Positions 44,808-56,579 of a DNA stretch of 64,000 nucleotides are shown piece by piece. A model generated the notes under the pieces. That model was given only the letters and a program-made list of their open reading frames with translations, was not told the DNA's origin and did no database searches. Source of the stretch: Synchiropus splendidus. Its lineage: Eukaryota; Chordata; Actinopteri; Syngnathiformes; Callionymidae. Within the stretch, counting starts at the first letter, position 1. Each line of letters begins with the position of its first letter. The stretch lies in assembly GCF_027744825.2 (NCBI RefSeq), contig NC_071345.1, positions 3,359,501 through 3,423,500 on the forward strand. Direction: 5' to 3'. Both the position numbers and the translations under genes were made by a program.

Positions 44808-45000
44808 AAACAAACAAAGCTCAAATAATAATTTAAAAATAAAAAATCCAATTGATGTCTGAAAAAAGTCTTTTATATCGTAACATACAGTGACACAAAT
44901 TCCCGCATAAAATATGCTAAAAATAAAAAATACACAAAACTTATGAATAATAGAAATAATAATAAAATAACATTAAAAGATGCTTTATTTTTTTTGCACG
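44808..45000 (+). repeat. Dispersed repeat, copy 1
   Basis: Begins with AACAAACAAAGCTCAA, contains AAGTCTTTTATATCGTAACA and ends near AACATTAAAAGATGC. The same words recur in the same order and strand at 46916-47130, with indels between them. Confidence 0.7.
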
Positions 45001-45299
45001 TTTGCATTGACAAAATACAGTGAGAACTATCAATAATCAAATGATAACAATATATGTACATCCAGTTTAGAACTTAGAATATGATCTCTATTTTATTTTC
45101 TTGTTTTAAATGGTCAGTTTTAATTTTAATTAAATAATCAATGAAAACATAACATGGCAACTATGAAAATATCTCAACCATGGTTCGCTCATCTGTCTCA
45201 CTGTCAAATATTGTGAGATAAAACGCTCACAGTGCAGGATTGATCATCGATGTTGTCCGGCTTAAACTTTCACTGTTTTTTTTAAAGTTTTAATCTTCA
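45001..45299. other. AT-rich intergenic sequence
   Basis: Nothing recognised. Confidence 0.4.
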
Positions 45300-45910
45300 A
45301 AATGAGGCTTAAGCTTTCATACTAATGTCCTCACAAGAAGGTGTTTCGCCAAGAATCGGTGCCCCACAACAATAGCTCAACCAGTGCCGCACTTTGATGT
45401 CCTGATGTTTCCTGTGCCGCAGTGTCACCTCTGCCGCGCCTAAAAACAGCAGCCTTCCCGCCGCGGCGTCCGCCACCGTGGTGACGGTGATTATTATAGT
45501 GAGTAAACAGACAGAGGCCAAGATGTTGTTTCATCCCCCGCCTGGGGAGCAGAGCAGCCAGAAGGAGGTTAACAAAGACAGGAAGATTAAATAATGCATC
45601 CATCACGCCGCCAGAGGAGCGGGGCCAAGTTCATGTCAAACTCATAACAAGCAGAGGATCCTCGCCTCGGCCCCGCTTCCCCGCACGCACGTCACACTCT
45701 GCTGGAAATCTACGCAGAGGATGTATCGATCTGACTGCTGCTTCCTTTCTCACAAGCTCACAAACAGGAGCCGCCGTATCACAGGCCGCCGCGCAAAACA
45801 ACCCCCCAGACCCATAAAACAAAATAATAAACTCGCCGCCTGCCAAAAGAATCCGGGCCGGCGCTTTTGTGTGCCAGCGGCTAATGGACTCTTATTTGTT
45901 TCCTGCTCTA
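45300..45910. promoter_or_regulatory. Candidate regulatory island
   Basis: GC-balanced and repeat-free, with GGTTAACAAAGACAGG (SOX-like), GATTAAATAATGCATCC and CAAAATAATAAACTCG words. Antisense frames of 70-91 codons look compositional. Confidence 0.3.
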
Positions 45911-45927
45911 CAAAGGGTGAAAATAGA

Positions 45928-45928
<1 letters not shown>

Positions 45929-45963
<35 letters not shown>

Positions 45964-45970
45964 GTGTGTG
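45929..45970. repeat. (TG)n microsatellite
   Basis: About 20 TG units with one CG interruption near 45959. Confidence 0.95.
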
Positions 45971-46099
45971 AGTACTACGCGTGATAGAACTGTGACCTCT
46001 GACCTCTTTTCTTGTTGACATTCTGCTGCACTTGACCTCAGTCACCTGTTGATCATGTTCAGATATTTTTACACGTGTTAAAACACCCTTTTATCGGTT

Positions 46100-46450
46100 T
46101 GGTCGTAGTAGAGTCGCAACAAGTTTGACTTCATCGGTGATAGTACTGAGTATAAAGAGGGATGATGAATAAAACAGGAGCTGCAGTGACAGTAGAAGTA
46201 CAGCAGTAGCACCAGCAGGCATAGGTATAGTACTAGGTGTAATAGTCGTAGCACGGCTAGCAGTAGTAGTCTAAAGTAGTAATAGTAGTGGCACCTGCAG
46301 TACACGGTGAAGCAGTGAGGTGGTACTAAATGCGGGTCAAAGGTCATGGCAGGTGTCGTTGCCATGGCAATAGCAGCCATATTGATTTTAGCAGTGTGTA
46401 TAATAGTAGCAGTAGCAGAAGTTTTACACACATTCATCACTAATACTGCT
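46100..46450. repeat. Degenerate AGT/AGC triplet repeat
   Basis: Many AGTAGT, AGCAGT and AATAGT triplets at irregular spacing. They create a 163-codon minus-strand frame rich in Leu, Tyr and His that I consider an artefact of the repeat. Confidence 0.55.
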
Positions 46451-46915
46451 GTAAAAGAATAGTACTTTTCCTTGGTTACATTAGACAAACATTGCATTTG
46501 GCTCCAGTAGCAGCTGTTGAAGTCATGACTCAATATAATAACAGTATCTATACCAGTGGAAATGAACACACGTGCCTCACACTTTGTTTTTGTATCAGTG
46601 TCAGTCAGATTTTATGGTGAAAAGTTGTTACTCTCGGTGGAGGAGATGATTATCATGAAGACAAAGCATGTGTCAGCTAAAAATACACCTTCCTGTCGTG
46701 TCCTCAGACAATGACTCGGCGAATATTGAGTGGGAACTTTGTTTAGCAGACACAAAGAGCCACATTTAGACTCTCAAGTGGGTATTATAGTTGTCACCTG
46801 CGGGTCAGAGCTGGAATTATCCTCCAGAAGGAAACAGGATTCCGGGAACTCCACAGAACCCGAACATCTCAGATGAGCTTATAGCAACATAGAGTTTAAG
46901 TGGCGCTGACGCAAA
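46451..46915. other. Intergenic, nothing recognised
   Basis: Mixed sequence between two repeats. Confidence 0.4.
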
Positions 46916-47130
46916 AACAAACAAAGCTCAAGATAAATAACAATTTAACAATGAAATCAAATTAACCTTTGAAAAAAAGTCTTTTATATCGTAACATACA
47001 ATCTTTCAAAAAACCTAACTGTAACACAAATTTCCCCATAAAATAAGCTAAAAATTAGCAATGTTAAAATACACAAATTTCTGGAGAATAGAATTATTTA
47101 CAAAAATAACATTAAAAGATGCCTATTTTT
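46916..47130 (+). repeat. Dispersed repeat, copy 2
   Basis: A direct copy of the unit at 44808-45000, starting AACAAACAAAGCTCAA and sharing AAGTCTTTTATATCGTAACA and AACATTAAAAGATGC. It carries an extra 20 or so bases after the central word. Confidence 0.7.
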
Positions 47131-47191
47131 GTATTGTTTTGTTTGTTTTCAGACTTTCATGAGACTTCACAGCACGCTTGAAGCACCAGAC

Positions 47192-47718
47192 AGTGAGTGG
47201 CTACGCTACGTTCCGATGTAATTCTGGAGAAAACACCTTCTCCTTCACCTCCTTCACCTTCTTCTGCCGCTTATCCGGGATCGGGACGCGGAGGCAGCAT
47301 TCGGAGCAAGGAAGCCCAAACTTCCCGATCCGCACAAACCTCCTCCAGCTCTTCCCGGGGGATCCCGAGGCGTTCCCAGGCCAGACCGGAGACATCATCT
47401 CTCCAGCGAGTCTTCCCCGGGGTCTCCTCCCGGTAGGACATGCCCGGCGTCCGGGGAGATGCCCGAGCCACCTCAGCTGGTTCCTCTCGATGTGGAGGAG
47501 CAGCGGCTCCACCCCGAGCTCCTCCCGGATGACCGAACTCCTCACCCTATCTCTAATGGTGCGCCCAGCCACCCTGCGGAGGAAACTCATCTCAGCCGCT
47601 TGTATCCGCGATCTCATCCTTTCGGTCATGACCCAAAGCTCGTGACCATAGGTGAGGGTGGGCAGTGAGCGGCTACGTTACGTTTCCTGACCTTCCGATT
47701 TAATTCCGAGGAAAACAC
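47192..47718 (-). mobile_element. LINE reverse-transcriptase C-terminal fragment between direct repeats
   Basis: On the minus strand, 47237-47661 encodes the C-terminal tail of a fish non-LTR retrotransposon polyprotein (motifs MTERMRSRIQAAEMSFLRR, LRWLGHLPGR, then LAWERLG and EVWASLLR in another frame). The frame change shows it is dead. I think of RTE/Rex-like elements, but the clade is uncertain. It is bracketed by diverged direct repeats at 47192-47236 and 47664-47718, the second with a 9-bp insertion. Confidence 0.75.
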
Positions 47719-48039
47719 TGTTAGTTCGGTCATTTGTTGTGTCACTATTTCCATCAGCAGTTCATTCAATGGCTGGATTTCAACAATATCGTTAGAGTTT
47801 AGTGAATGCATTTGATTTCAATGAAGGTGCTGTGAGAATGACACTGAAGTGAGGCCATGTTCTGACATCATTAAAAGAGCTCTTTTACGAGGCTGGTGTC
47901 AGAGTTGGGTTTAATGAAGGCGATAACAAGGTTCTTGGTGTTTCATGTACCCAGAGTGTTGTATTTGAAGGGAGCGCGCAGCAGGTATATTGGGCTCTAT
48001 TGGACCTCAGAGGGGAAGCTGAGGTTGACACATCATCAA
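47719..48039. other. Intergenic, nothing recognised
   Basis: Ordinary sequence. Confidence 0.4.
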
Positions 48040-48480
48040 GGCATGATGACGGATTAACGGTGTTAATGCATTCGCGCTCTTAAATCCACACCCGCCGTTT
48101 ATTTTTACCCCATTACACCCGCCGCTCTCATGGCAGGAATTTCCTTCGGCCGGTCTTCAGTGTGGTGTAAAAGTCAAAGCCGCTCGCTCCAGTAAATTTC
48201 CATCCAGTTGCATCACTTGCGCTCAATTCCTCAAAACACAAAGACCAGACGCTCCATGTGCAGTGTAATGGAGCTTCACTGTTGGAGGAGCGCTGACCTT
48301 CTGCCGCTGAACCGACTCCAGCCAGAGCAGCCAAGATCCTTTCAGAGCGGCAAGAGGGAAAAGAAGGCCCTGGGAGACACAATGATGTGATGGAGTTGTT
48401 TTGTAAGGGGGTCCAGCAAGACACTAAAAATACTGGGCTGATATTAATGAGCTGCTGTCAGCTGTGGCCGGCCATCAAAC
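48040..48480. promoter_or_regulatory. Candidate regulatory island
   Basis: Contains ACGGATTAACGGTGTTAATGC, CCGTTTATTTTTACC, AGTGTGGTGTAAAAG and GATATTAATGAGCTGCTGTC words in GC-balanced, repeat-free DNA. Confidence 0.3.
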
Positions 48481-49059
48481 CGCCAAGGGTGTCCACTAGT
48501 GGGCACTTGCTCCTTAAAAAAGTGGCGGTGGCTTTGGATTGAGTTTTCACAGGCAATCTTACGAGTTCAGATCAACCTCAGGCAGCACCCGAGGGCAGGT
48601 GCTCCAAGGTAACCCTGGACCGATCCAAGCCCCCCCAGTTTGTTCTATGAAAATCTTTTACTCTGGACCATCGGTGAAGCTTTCTGGGGTTTGGAGAAGC
48701 TGGGGTGCCTCGCTAAGTCACGCCAGGATTATGTGGAGCTCCGGATGGAAGCAAGCTGCTGACTGTTCCCACCAGGTAAAGGTGGAAGAGGCGGAGGTCA
48801 GAACTGAGCTTCTGGAGGAGAAAACCCACTATGCAATGGTATGCGGTACTGTCGGGTAAAGGCCCATTTACTGTCGGCTCAACGTTCCATACGGATCCAG
48901 ATCCAGACGGAGCCTCCAACCCGTGCTCCATTCCTGCCACAAAGCTTACGGATACTGACCTAAACAGAGCAGCACCACTGGAAACCATGGGGAGCAGTGT
49001 TACTACCTGATATGTAGCTCTAGTGAGACATGAAGACATATATATATATATATATATAT
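48481..49059. other. Intergenic, ends in (TA)n
   Basis: Ordinary sequence. A (TA)n run occupies about 49038-49060, directly at the edge of the MITE that follows. Confidence 0.5.
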
Positions 49060-49366
49060 ACAAGTAACATCCGACTTACGACCTGCTCGACTTACGTCCA
49101 CCCGTACTTACGACCACGGCCAGCAGATGCTTGTTTTTTATTTTTTATTGCATGTCTGGCACGGCAGCACGTAGCAGCCCGCCATCGCGTACGACAGTTA
49201 CGGCAGCACAGTATCCCAGCATCTCACTCTCACACAGCCATCTACCACTACAGTAGCACCTATAACCCTCGCGTTGGCCATTTTGAATGGCATTCGACTT
49301 ATGTCCAATCTGACTTACGACCGGTTGGTCGGAACTGATCCTGGTCGTAAGTCGGATGTTACTTGT
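49060..49366. mobile_element. Pogo/Tigger-like MITE with perfect 24-bp inverted ends
   Basis: The inverted ends 49060-49083 and 49343-49366 are exactly complementary; the outer end reads CAAGTAACATCCGAC and includes ACTTACGACC. Both flanks are TA-rich, compatible with insertion at TA. Internal copies of GACTTACG/GACTTATG near 49089 and 49290 suggest subterminal repeats. At 307 bp there is no transposase. The CGACTTACGACC style of ends is seen in pogo/Tigger-type elements. That family call is by resemblance. Confidence 0.8.
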
Positions 49367-50888
49367 GTATATTATATATTGTGACATATTAAACAGCCTC
49401 ACCATTCACCGCCTCCTACAATGCTGCCATAGTACTTCATCCACAGTCGGCATGTTTGTTTTGGAGTTGATGTCATAAAGTTTTGACTCTGGGCTGCGCC
49501 CCCTAGTGGCTTGATGAACAGCAATACAATTATAATAAATGTAAAGAAGGCATGGACGGTGACATCTTTTGAAACGGAAGGGTGAAATTTCGTACGTTGA
49601 GGGAACGCAGATGGGCCTTCGGTGTGACCCAGAGTGGAGAAGCAGGAGAACCAGCTGTGGGCATCTATCTATCACGCTCCCCGAACTGCTGGTCTCGCGA
49701 TGACCCTTCCATCACCATTCGTACCGTAGTTCACCTCAGCTGAAAAGCTCCTTACCTGTTGCTATTCTTTTCAATAGAGTGGGATATTCAAACAATACAA
49801 TGGACATTTCCCAAGTGAAAGACACCCGGGTCTACAACAATGTTCTGAGTCAAGCTGTTAAAACAACACAAAATAGCTCTACAGCACCTTGACTTTGCAG
49901 GAAGTGAGGAGCGAAGAAGCAAAATAAGGAGATAGATGGCACCTTCCAAGCAGAACCCAACCTCAACCGAAACACCAGCGTCGCACTGTGCAAATGTAAA
50001 CACGAACTCCAGGGTTCTCAAACATAAACTGGCCCTTTGATTCAGGAACTATTTCAAGCTGCGGCGCAGACTTCAGACATTCATGCCCAGCTTTTAAAAA
50101 CTATATGTTTTGAGGGTAAACGGTGATAAAACCAGAAAAGATCAAGAAGCTAAATCTGGAGCTTCTTAAATCAGCTGCCGACCACAAACCCGGGGAGCGA
50201 AAGAGGTTTTACTGTCTTCGCCCCGCGATAACAGGACGGGCTTCAAAACGAATGGGAATCATCTCTAATTTCATCCTGGAGATAATAAGCGTGGTCCACT
50301 GGCCCGGATCTGTTTCTGGGAAGGCTGTAAATTCCAACACATGCGTTCCTGCTTCCTTCTGGCCCAAATGGTCCGTGATATGATGGTGAATCAGGAGCCT
50401 GGAGTTGAGTGGTCTCCAGCGGCTGCTCGCATGCAAACCTCAGCATCTCAACCCCCCTGAACAGGATGCTGGAGATTAGGACGTGCAGGGCTGCACTCAG
50501 CCCCTGATGACTCAATCCAGACTTGGAGGGGAATCACATGCTCCCAGATGAGACGTGGCCCTCACTACTGTTGGAGGAAAAAAACCTCCCAAATGGACAC
50601 GCAGACATGATGATGATGTCATTGACCGTCCGCGTGATCAGTCAGCGAGTTTGGGCCAGAGAGGAGGAATCTTCTTCACATGAGGTGGTGTTGAACAGAT
50701 GTTCCGGTCGGGAGGAGTGGAGCCTCCCGGACACCAACTTTGCCCCTGGAGCCATAAATGACTGATTCTGCTGTGACATTTTACAAGGCAGAAGAAGTAT
50801 AGCTACATGTTTCTGAAAATAAATGACACTATAAAACAGGTAACCAAGACTCAAGAGCTGGATTTGAAGCTCATGGGTCCAGAAAGAG
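49367..50888. other. Intergenic, nothing recognised
   Basis: Mixed sequence with frames up to about 90 codons on both strands. No domain or splice structure supported. Confidence 0.4.
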
Positions 50889-51055
50889 ATTCATTCATTG
50901 TCTAGCGCCTATTTCCTTACGGGGACTGGAGCCTATCCCAGCTACTTTGGAGCGAGTCGCACAAAGACACCAACACTCAATCACACCGATTTAGAGCACT
51001 TACTGAACCTCTGTAGGCTTGTGGGAGGAAACCAGAGTGCCTGAAGTAAACCCTT
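50889..51055 (-). repeat. Dispersed fish repeat (GTGGGAGGAAACC family)
   Basis: Carries GGAGCCTATCCCAGCTACTT and, downstream, TGTGGGAGGAAACCAGAGTG, the hallmark words of a very common fish interspersed repeat. On the minus strand it matches the order seen in the + copy at 61205-61440. Confidence 0.65.
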
Positions 51056-51079
51056 GTAACCAGCGCCTCTCCCAAAACT

Positions 51080-51410
51080 AACTTTGACTACAATTTGACG
51101 CAAATATTGACACAAATGAAAGTAATAATAAGCAAAAAAAACAAAATTAAAAACTAAAACATGAGAAGAAGAGGAGCTGATCATGATGAAAACTAAAAAT
51201 AAATCACAAAAAAGTCTTCATATTCAAGCATAGCTGACATTTGAAACATGATAAAAATCTCACAAAAAGTAAAAAACATTGACATAAACACAATGATGTT
51301 GACGTTGATACCCACAAAAATGAATAGTAGAGTGAAAAAAACATAAATGAAAGTAGAAGAAAAAGGGCTGAGATGACTAAAGAAAAAAACAACTTGGCGA
51401 TGATAAACTC
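51080..51410. repeat. A-rich strand-asymmetric block
   Basis: A-rich low-complexity sequence with many AAAAAC and AAAAAT words. Confidence 0.6.
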
Positions 51411-51419
51411 AAGAGCAGG

Positions 51420-52200
51420 TCATTTGGCGCAGCAGACTTTCGGAGCGGGATCAGGGCCTACTTTGTTTTGACTGTACGCTGAAGTATTCTCATGCGAGGT
51501 CGCTCCACAGACTACATGATGATCCAAATATGTAAACACTTTCAGCAGCTTTATGACTCCGTCTCCATCTAAGTGTCGACTTTTCCGCCCGGACTCTCAA
51601 ACCCACTTGAGTTAAACATGGTTTGGCGGAGGCCCGTGAGCGGCTGGTGCTCGGTGCCCGGCTCCCCGGGGAGCTCCAGATTAGCTAGAATGTGATGAGA
51701 TGGTGACAAATATCCAACCATCCGCCGCGCTGCGGAGCGGCCGGACGGCCATCGGGCCGGAAAAGCAAACCAAACAAAAAAAAAAAAGACGGAGTCAGGA
51801 AGCGAGGGATCCATTTCAGGCCCCCGTCTGTTTGCCTGCCACCTGTTAGACATGATCATTACCACAGGGCAAGGGCGCAGAGGGCTAAGCCCTCCACATT
51901 CATATCAACAAGCTGGGATAAAACTGTCTAATTATCCCCCACGGCCCCCCGGATTGGCCCTGCGCTCCTCTGGCTGAGCTGCTCCCATTTGCCAGCCTGG
52001 AGCCGGGCCAAGCGCTGCAGCCCTGGATGTGAAAGCTGGTCCAAGTGACGGGCGTCTTTCACTGCCGGGGCTTTGTAATCGCTCTGGGCAGCTCACAGAC
52101 ACCGGGACCCTCCGTAGACTGAAGGAGCCCGTCACAGAACTGGCTGCTCTATGTGGTCGACATGTTGACGTCAACTCTGCTGCCATCTATTATAGTGGTT
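51420..52200. promoter_or_regulatory. Candidate regulatory island
   Basis: A long GC-rich island with ATGTAAACAC (forkhead-like), GAGTTAAACATGG, CATGATCATTACC and GTCTAATTATCCC words. A short A-run near 51776-51788 interrupts it. One of the stronger desert candidates. Confidence 0.35.
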
Positions 52201-52379
52201 AAATCGGTCAAATGTTTTTGTTTTCCCTCTGAATTGAGAGCTGAGGAGGGGCAGGTGTCATGAGAGGAAAACAAGCCTCACAAGTAACTAAGATGTGACA
52301 GAGAGAAGTGTCTGGTTGTTTCTGAGTGAGGCGATGAGACAAACAAGATGTGAAGCAAACTGGGAAACCGACATTTTAA

Positions 52380-52810
52380 CAACTTAACAAATGACCAGCG
52401 TAAAATAAAACAAGTTTTATATATATGAAAGAAAAGCTCATGGAAAAAAATGTTTCAAAATAAAATAAAAAAGATCACAAGAGAAAAATGGTCAAACAAA
52501 AACCTGTTAACAAACAAACAAAAGCAGAAACATTGATTTCATGAAAAACACAAAAATGAATTTGTAAATTTTAAATGCTTTTGGACATTAAAAGCTTTGA
52601 CAATGATGAATGGTTGATAGAGAAAACAGTAAATGCACAATAAACTGGAAAAAAGCATGCTCAAATAAAATAAAATAAAAATATTAATAATAATAAGCTT
52701 AATAAAAAAAGAAATAAGAAAAGAACCAAAATGACATCTCCAACAAAAAATTAAAATTAAAATTATGTAGACAAAATAAATATATTAAAAACAAAACAAA
52801 ACTAGAAACA
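52380..52810. repeat. A-rich strand-asymmetric block
   Basis: A-rich low-complexity sequence. No frame or motif. Confidence 0.6.
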
Positions 52811-52814
52811 AATC

Positions 52815-53490
52815 TTGAAAAAAGGCGCCACCATCAGAGCTCCGGTGAGCACCAGGTATCTGAGCGATGAGTTCCCAGCGAGTGAGGACACGTCTTTAAG
52901 GACAGCAGCGAGCAGCGGGATGAAAGGACTAAATAAAATGAATCGGCCGCGGCAGACGGCTGATGTGGATCTGGTGAGAAAGCTCTTTGTCACGTCGACA
53001 GGTCGGTGAAATCTCACTCTGCCACATTGTGGCCCAGCTTTGATGCCGCGGTGATGGAGAGCAAATGGAGACTAAATGTAGGCCATTTGCACCTGTGCAA
53101 AGCTGACTATTATCATAACAGTTTTGATGGCTTCACAGGGAATGTGGTGGGTGGGAGCCGGGCCCCGGGGGGGCCGGCATTAAGGTCTTAATTAGGACGC
53201 AGGGGGAAAGAGTCAAAGTGGTGCAAGGTGACGAGGGACGCCGCAACGGGAAACCGAAGCCGATCGTCTTTCTCCGGTCAAGGCTAATTGCTGAAAAGGG
53301 ATCTGACGCGGACGAAGCGCCCGGCCCTTTCCAGAAACTCCGGGCTTCTTCGCGTCACCCCGAGTTTCGCCAACAGAGCCGTCCGTCGGCGCAAGTGTCA
53401 CGCGGCTCCCAGGAATCTGAGCAGGCAGCTGAGGCAGATTTGATTTCTACAACTGCACATGAGACTCTCAGTGCACTGGGCTTCTGAATT
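52815..53490. promoter_or_regulatory. Candidate regulatory island
   Basis: Begins abruptly after the A-rich block. It contains GACTAAATAAAATGAATCGG, CATTTGCACCTGTGCAAAG (E-box in a near palindrome, about 53083), CATTAAGGTCTTAATTAGG (about 53178) and GGCTAATTGC. The homeodomain words within GC-rich DNA are typical of developmental enhancers. Confidence 0.35.
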
Positions 53491-53849
53491 AGATCCATTT
53501 AGAACACGGCTTTTAAATGTTTCTGAAAAGTCGTGTGTGAAATCAGCTTCATCCGATTTCTTACTTCATTGACTCACAATCCCAGTTCGCTCAAGTTTCC
53601 AACTCACTTGCAGTTTCTGTCATGGATCTGCAGCGGAGCGGCGTAGTTAGCATCATGCTAACCACAGCTGAGAGAGGGGTGGCACAACACTGCATGGGAA
53701 TGACTTCAAGTTCTTCTCCTTCCTGGCTGCTGGAAACTTTTCAACAAACATTATGCCCATTTACAGTGGAGAAAATGTCACATGGATTTACCACTGACAT
53801 GAGCAAAGCAACAAATACTTTTTTTTTTTTCCCAATATAAAGACACGTA
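53491..53849. other. Intergenic, nothing recognised
   Basis: Ordinary sequence ending in a T-run at 53820-53831. Confidence 0.4.
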
Positions 53850-54440
53850 ACACAAATATTATATTAGGTAATGAAAGCATGAATTCACCGATTCATACAA
53901 CAAAAGAAAATCTCAAAAAGAAAATAATATTTAAAATGTTTTTTGTTAGAAAAGCTATCTGTAGCAATTGTGAAAAAAGCAAAAATAAAAAATAAAAAAA
54001 ATAAAACATAAGAAATAAGAATAAGAATAAAAAGGAAAAACTGTGGAAAAAATTATGAAAATTGTAAAAAAAAAAAGCCATTGTCATGAAAAAAAACATT
54101 TCGATATTAAACATAGAAAGCAAGATTTCTTGGAATAGATGAAGGTCTAAAAATATTTATATACACATTTGTCAAAAAAATAATTAAAAAGCAATGAAAA
54201 GTCAAAATTTTAACAAAAAAAAAGAAAAATGAATTTGATGTAAAACTTGAAACAGAAACGCATTCATCCAAAAAAAGTATAAAAAAAAATGTATGAATCT
54301 CTTTAAAAAATAAACAGAATTTGAAGTAAAAAAATAAGGTAAAAAATGTGGAGAAGGCAATAGTTTCTAATCATTCTAAAAAAGTGTGCGATAAATAAAT
54401 GAATATAAAAAGATGAAATGAAAGACTTGCAGGAGTCAAA
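53850..54440. repeat. A-rich strand-asymmetric block
   Basis: About 590 bases, extreme in A content (poly-A runs near 53993-54010 and 54065-54076). Minus-strand frames rich in Phe and Leu here are artefacts. Confidence 0.7.
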
Positions 54441-54720
54441 TACAAACGAGACTGTAAGCTGAGTCAAAGTCATTAGGATTGTCTTCAATGAAACAAACTC
54501 GACGCTGAGCGCGTCAGGACTGAGGTGCTGAAAGCCAGGAACTGCACCTCCCGCTGCAAACGCTGGCCCCGCCCCACATCTGTTCCCATTCACACTTTCA
54601 CTGCAAACTTGGGGATTTTTCATTAAACTCCGAATGAGAAGCAGGAAACTCCCTAATTGTCCCTCACGGCTCTCTTCACAGAGCTGCCCTGAAACCCTTA
54701 CCTGCGAGTCTTTCAAGACC
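54441..54720. promoter_or_regulatory. Candidate regulatory island
   Basis: Has GTCAAAGTCATTAGG, TTTTCATTAAACTCCG and CTCCCTAATTGTCCC words. Short, GC-balanced and repeat-free. Confidence 0.25.
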
Positions 54721-55810
54721 CGGTTGTGTCAAGTCCTGGTGCTCAACACGGCCAGTCCCACTTCACAGCGCCGCAGTAAAAGGCGCAGGTGCTGTCGCAC
54801 TTTCATTTCGCTAAAAGCTTCTTTATATTCACGTGTACGGACCTGTTTCTGCTCCCTCAGGCGACGTCTGAGGCTTTCTCAAGTGAGGGTTGCAGGTTGG
54901 CGTCCTATACAGAGTGATGACTCTGAAGGTGTGAGTGCGTACGAGTGTGATGGACAGGTGACCTGTTCAGTGCACTCCTTCGCTCCGTGACCCCCGTAAC
55001 GGGCCAGAAAGCTTGTGTTGGCTTCCTCGTGAATCTTCAAAGCCGACGCTGCAGCACAGCGCAGAATAAAACCCCATACCATTCTCACATGAAATAGGAG
55101 GACGGGGGTCTTCGGGGAGACACTAAATTGAAAGTGGACCTGCGGCTGGCGGACCACAGGATGTGCCTGCAAAACTTGAACCCGTCAAAATGGCCAAACA
55201 GTCTGCCGTACCCTTCCGTATAAATGGCTTGTAATGTTCTCAGCTCCTCGGAGATCACTCGCAGGAAGAGCCGGATGGATTTGACATCACTTCTCTGGTG
55301 CGCTACAGCAAACCCCCCCCCGGTCCCCATTGGTCCGCTGGGTCCCGGAAGGAAGCGGCCCCGGTAAATCCCCACTAGAAAGGAAGCGGCGTCTGAAGAC
55401 AGGTGAAAGACTGGAAGATGAATACGGCTGCACACCAACGGCTCTCCTGAGGACCATCCCGCAGCCACTGGGTTTAAATTTAGGAAACTAGAATGAAGGT
55501 ATAAAACCGAGGAGAGCATCATTCATTTTGATGAAATACGGCAGCTGTTTTTCACATCCAGGTGAGATGTGGATTTGGAACACTCCGAACCTGTTCGCTC
55601 CGTCGACGTGGTTTGTTTGGAAGTCGCAAACAAGCTTGAGAGCGTTCCATGTGTTTTCAACATCTGACTGGACTGGTGTCCGCACGAGTGCAGGGCTGGT
55701 GTTTTCGCTGCGGCAGCGTGAAGCAGCGCTAAAGAGCAGGAGTCAAGAGTCCAAAGATGTCAGTCAGATAAACGACAACAACATCAGACTGAAACTCAAT
55801 GATTTGTGAT
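54721..55810. other. Intergenic, nothing recognised
   Basis: GC-balanced sequence with overlapping frames up to 145 codons on the minus strand (55085-55522). No known domain and no credible splice partners. Confidence 0.35.
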
Positions 55811-56330
55811 TAAAAACTGGACTTTTTTTGTTTGTTTTTCTTTTGCACTCTGCTTTTATAGTTTCACTTTAAAAGTTTCAGTCATTTAAATTGGTTTGTT
55901 TGTCATCCTTTATGGAAAATAATTTTCCCCAAATCTTTTTTTGCTTAAACAGTGACCCTTTTAAATATGTGATTATTTGTTATTATTTATTTGTTTTTCT
56001 TCATAATGTTATCCACTTCTTGTAGTTTCCTTTGATAACTATTTTTTGCTTTTGTTGAGTCGACTTTTCTCACAATATTTTGTAAAATATACTTTTTTAA
56101 ATTATCGTTTTCGTTTACTTTTCAACCTTTAATCCATTTTTTTTCATAGTTTTGACTTAACTGCTTTTTTTAAATGGTCATCAGATTATATATCCTTTGT
56201 TATATATTTATATATTATAATGCTGTTGTTAATTTTTTTCTGATTTATTTCTGACTTGTTTCTTTTCACTCCTCTCCTCCTCACTCCATTTTATATAAAA
56301 AAAAAAGTTTTATCACTTGAGACACGCAGC
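55811..56330. repeat. T-rich strand-asymmetric block
   Basis: T-rich low-complexity sequence ending in a poly-A run at about 56298-56307. Confidence 0.65.
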
Positions 56331-56579
56331 TGAGAGTAAAACAACTTGGTTAACATACAGTTGAAACTTGTGTTTGTTCCCTTCTCGTCTTCACGTTTCC
56401 CTTTTTTTTGTCCTCTTCCGTCCAACCACCAGCTCATTTCTCAAGGTAGATATTTGTGACTAAGGTAATATCTGCTGCTCTCCAGACCTGACAGAACCAG
56501 ACTTGAAAAAGTCTCCAAAACACTGCTGCTGAGGTCATCGGCGTCGAAACAGCCCGGCGGTGAGCAGAATCCAAGTAAA
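56331..56579. other. Intergenic, nothing recognised
   Basis: Ordinary sequence. Confidence 0.4.

Noticed and set aside
46078..46569. 163-codon minus-strand frame rich in Leu, Tyr and His
   Set aside because: Produced by a degenerate AGT/AGC triplet repeat.
53893..54123. Phe/Leu-rich minus-strand frame resembling a membrane protein
   Set aside because: It is the translation of an A-rich low-complexity block.
55085..55522. 145-codon minus-strand frame
   Set aside because: No domain, no start context or splice partners, and equal-sized frames on the other strand.
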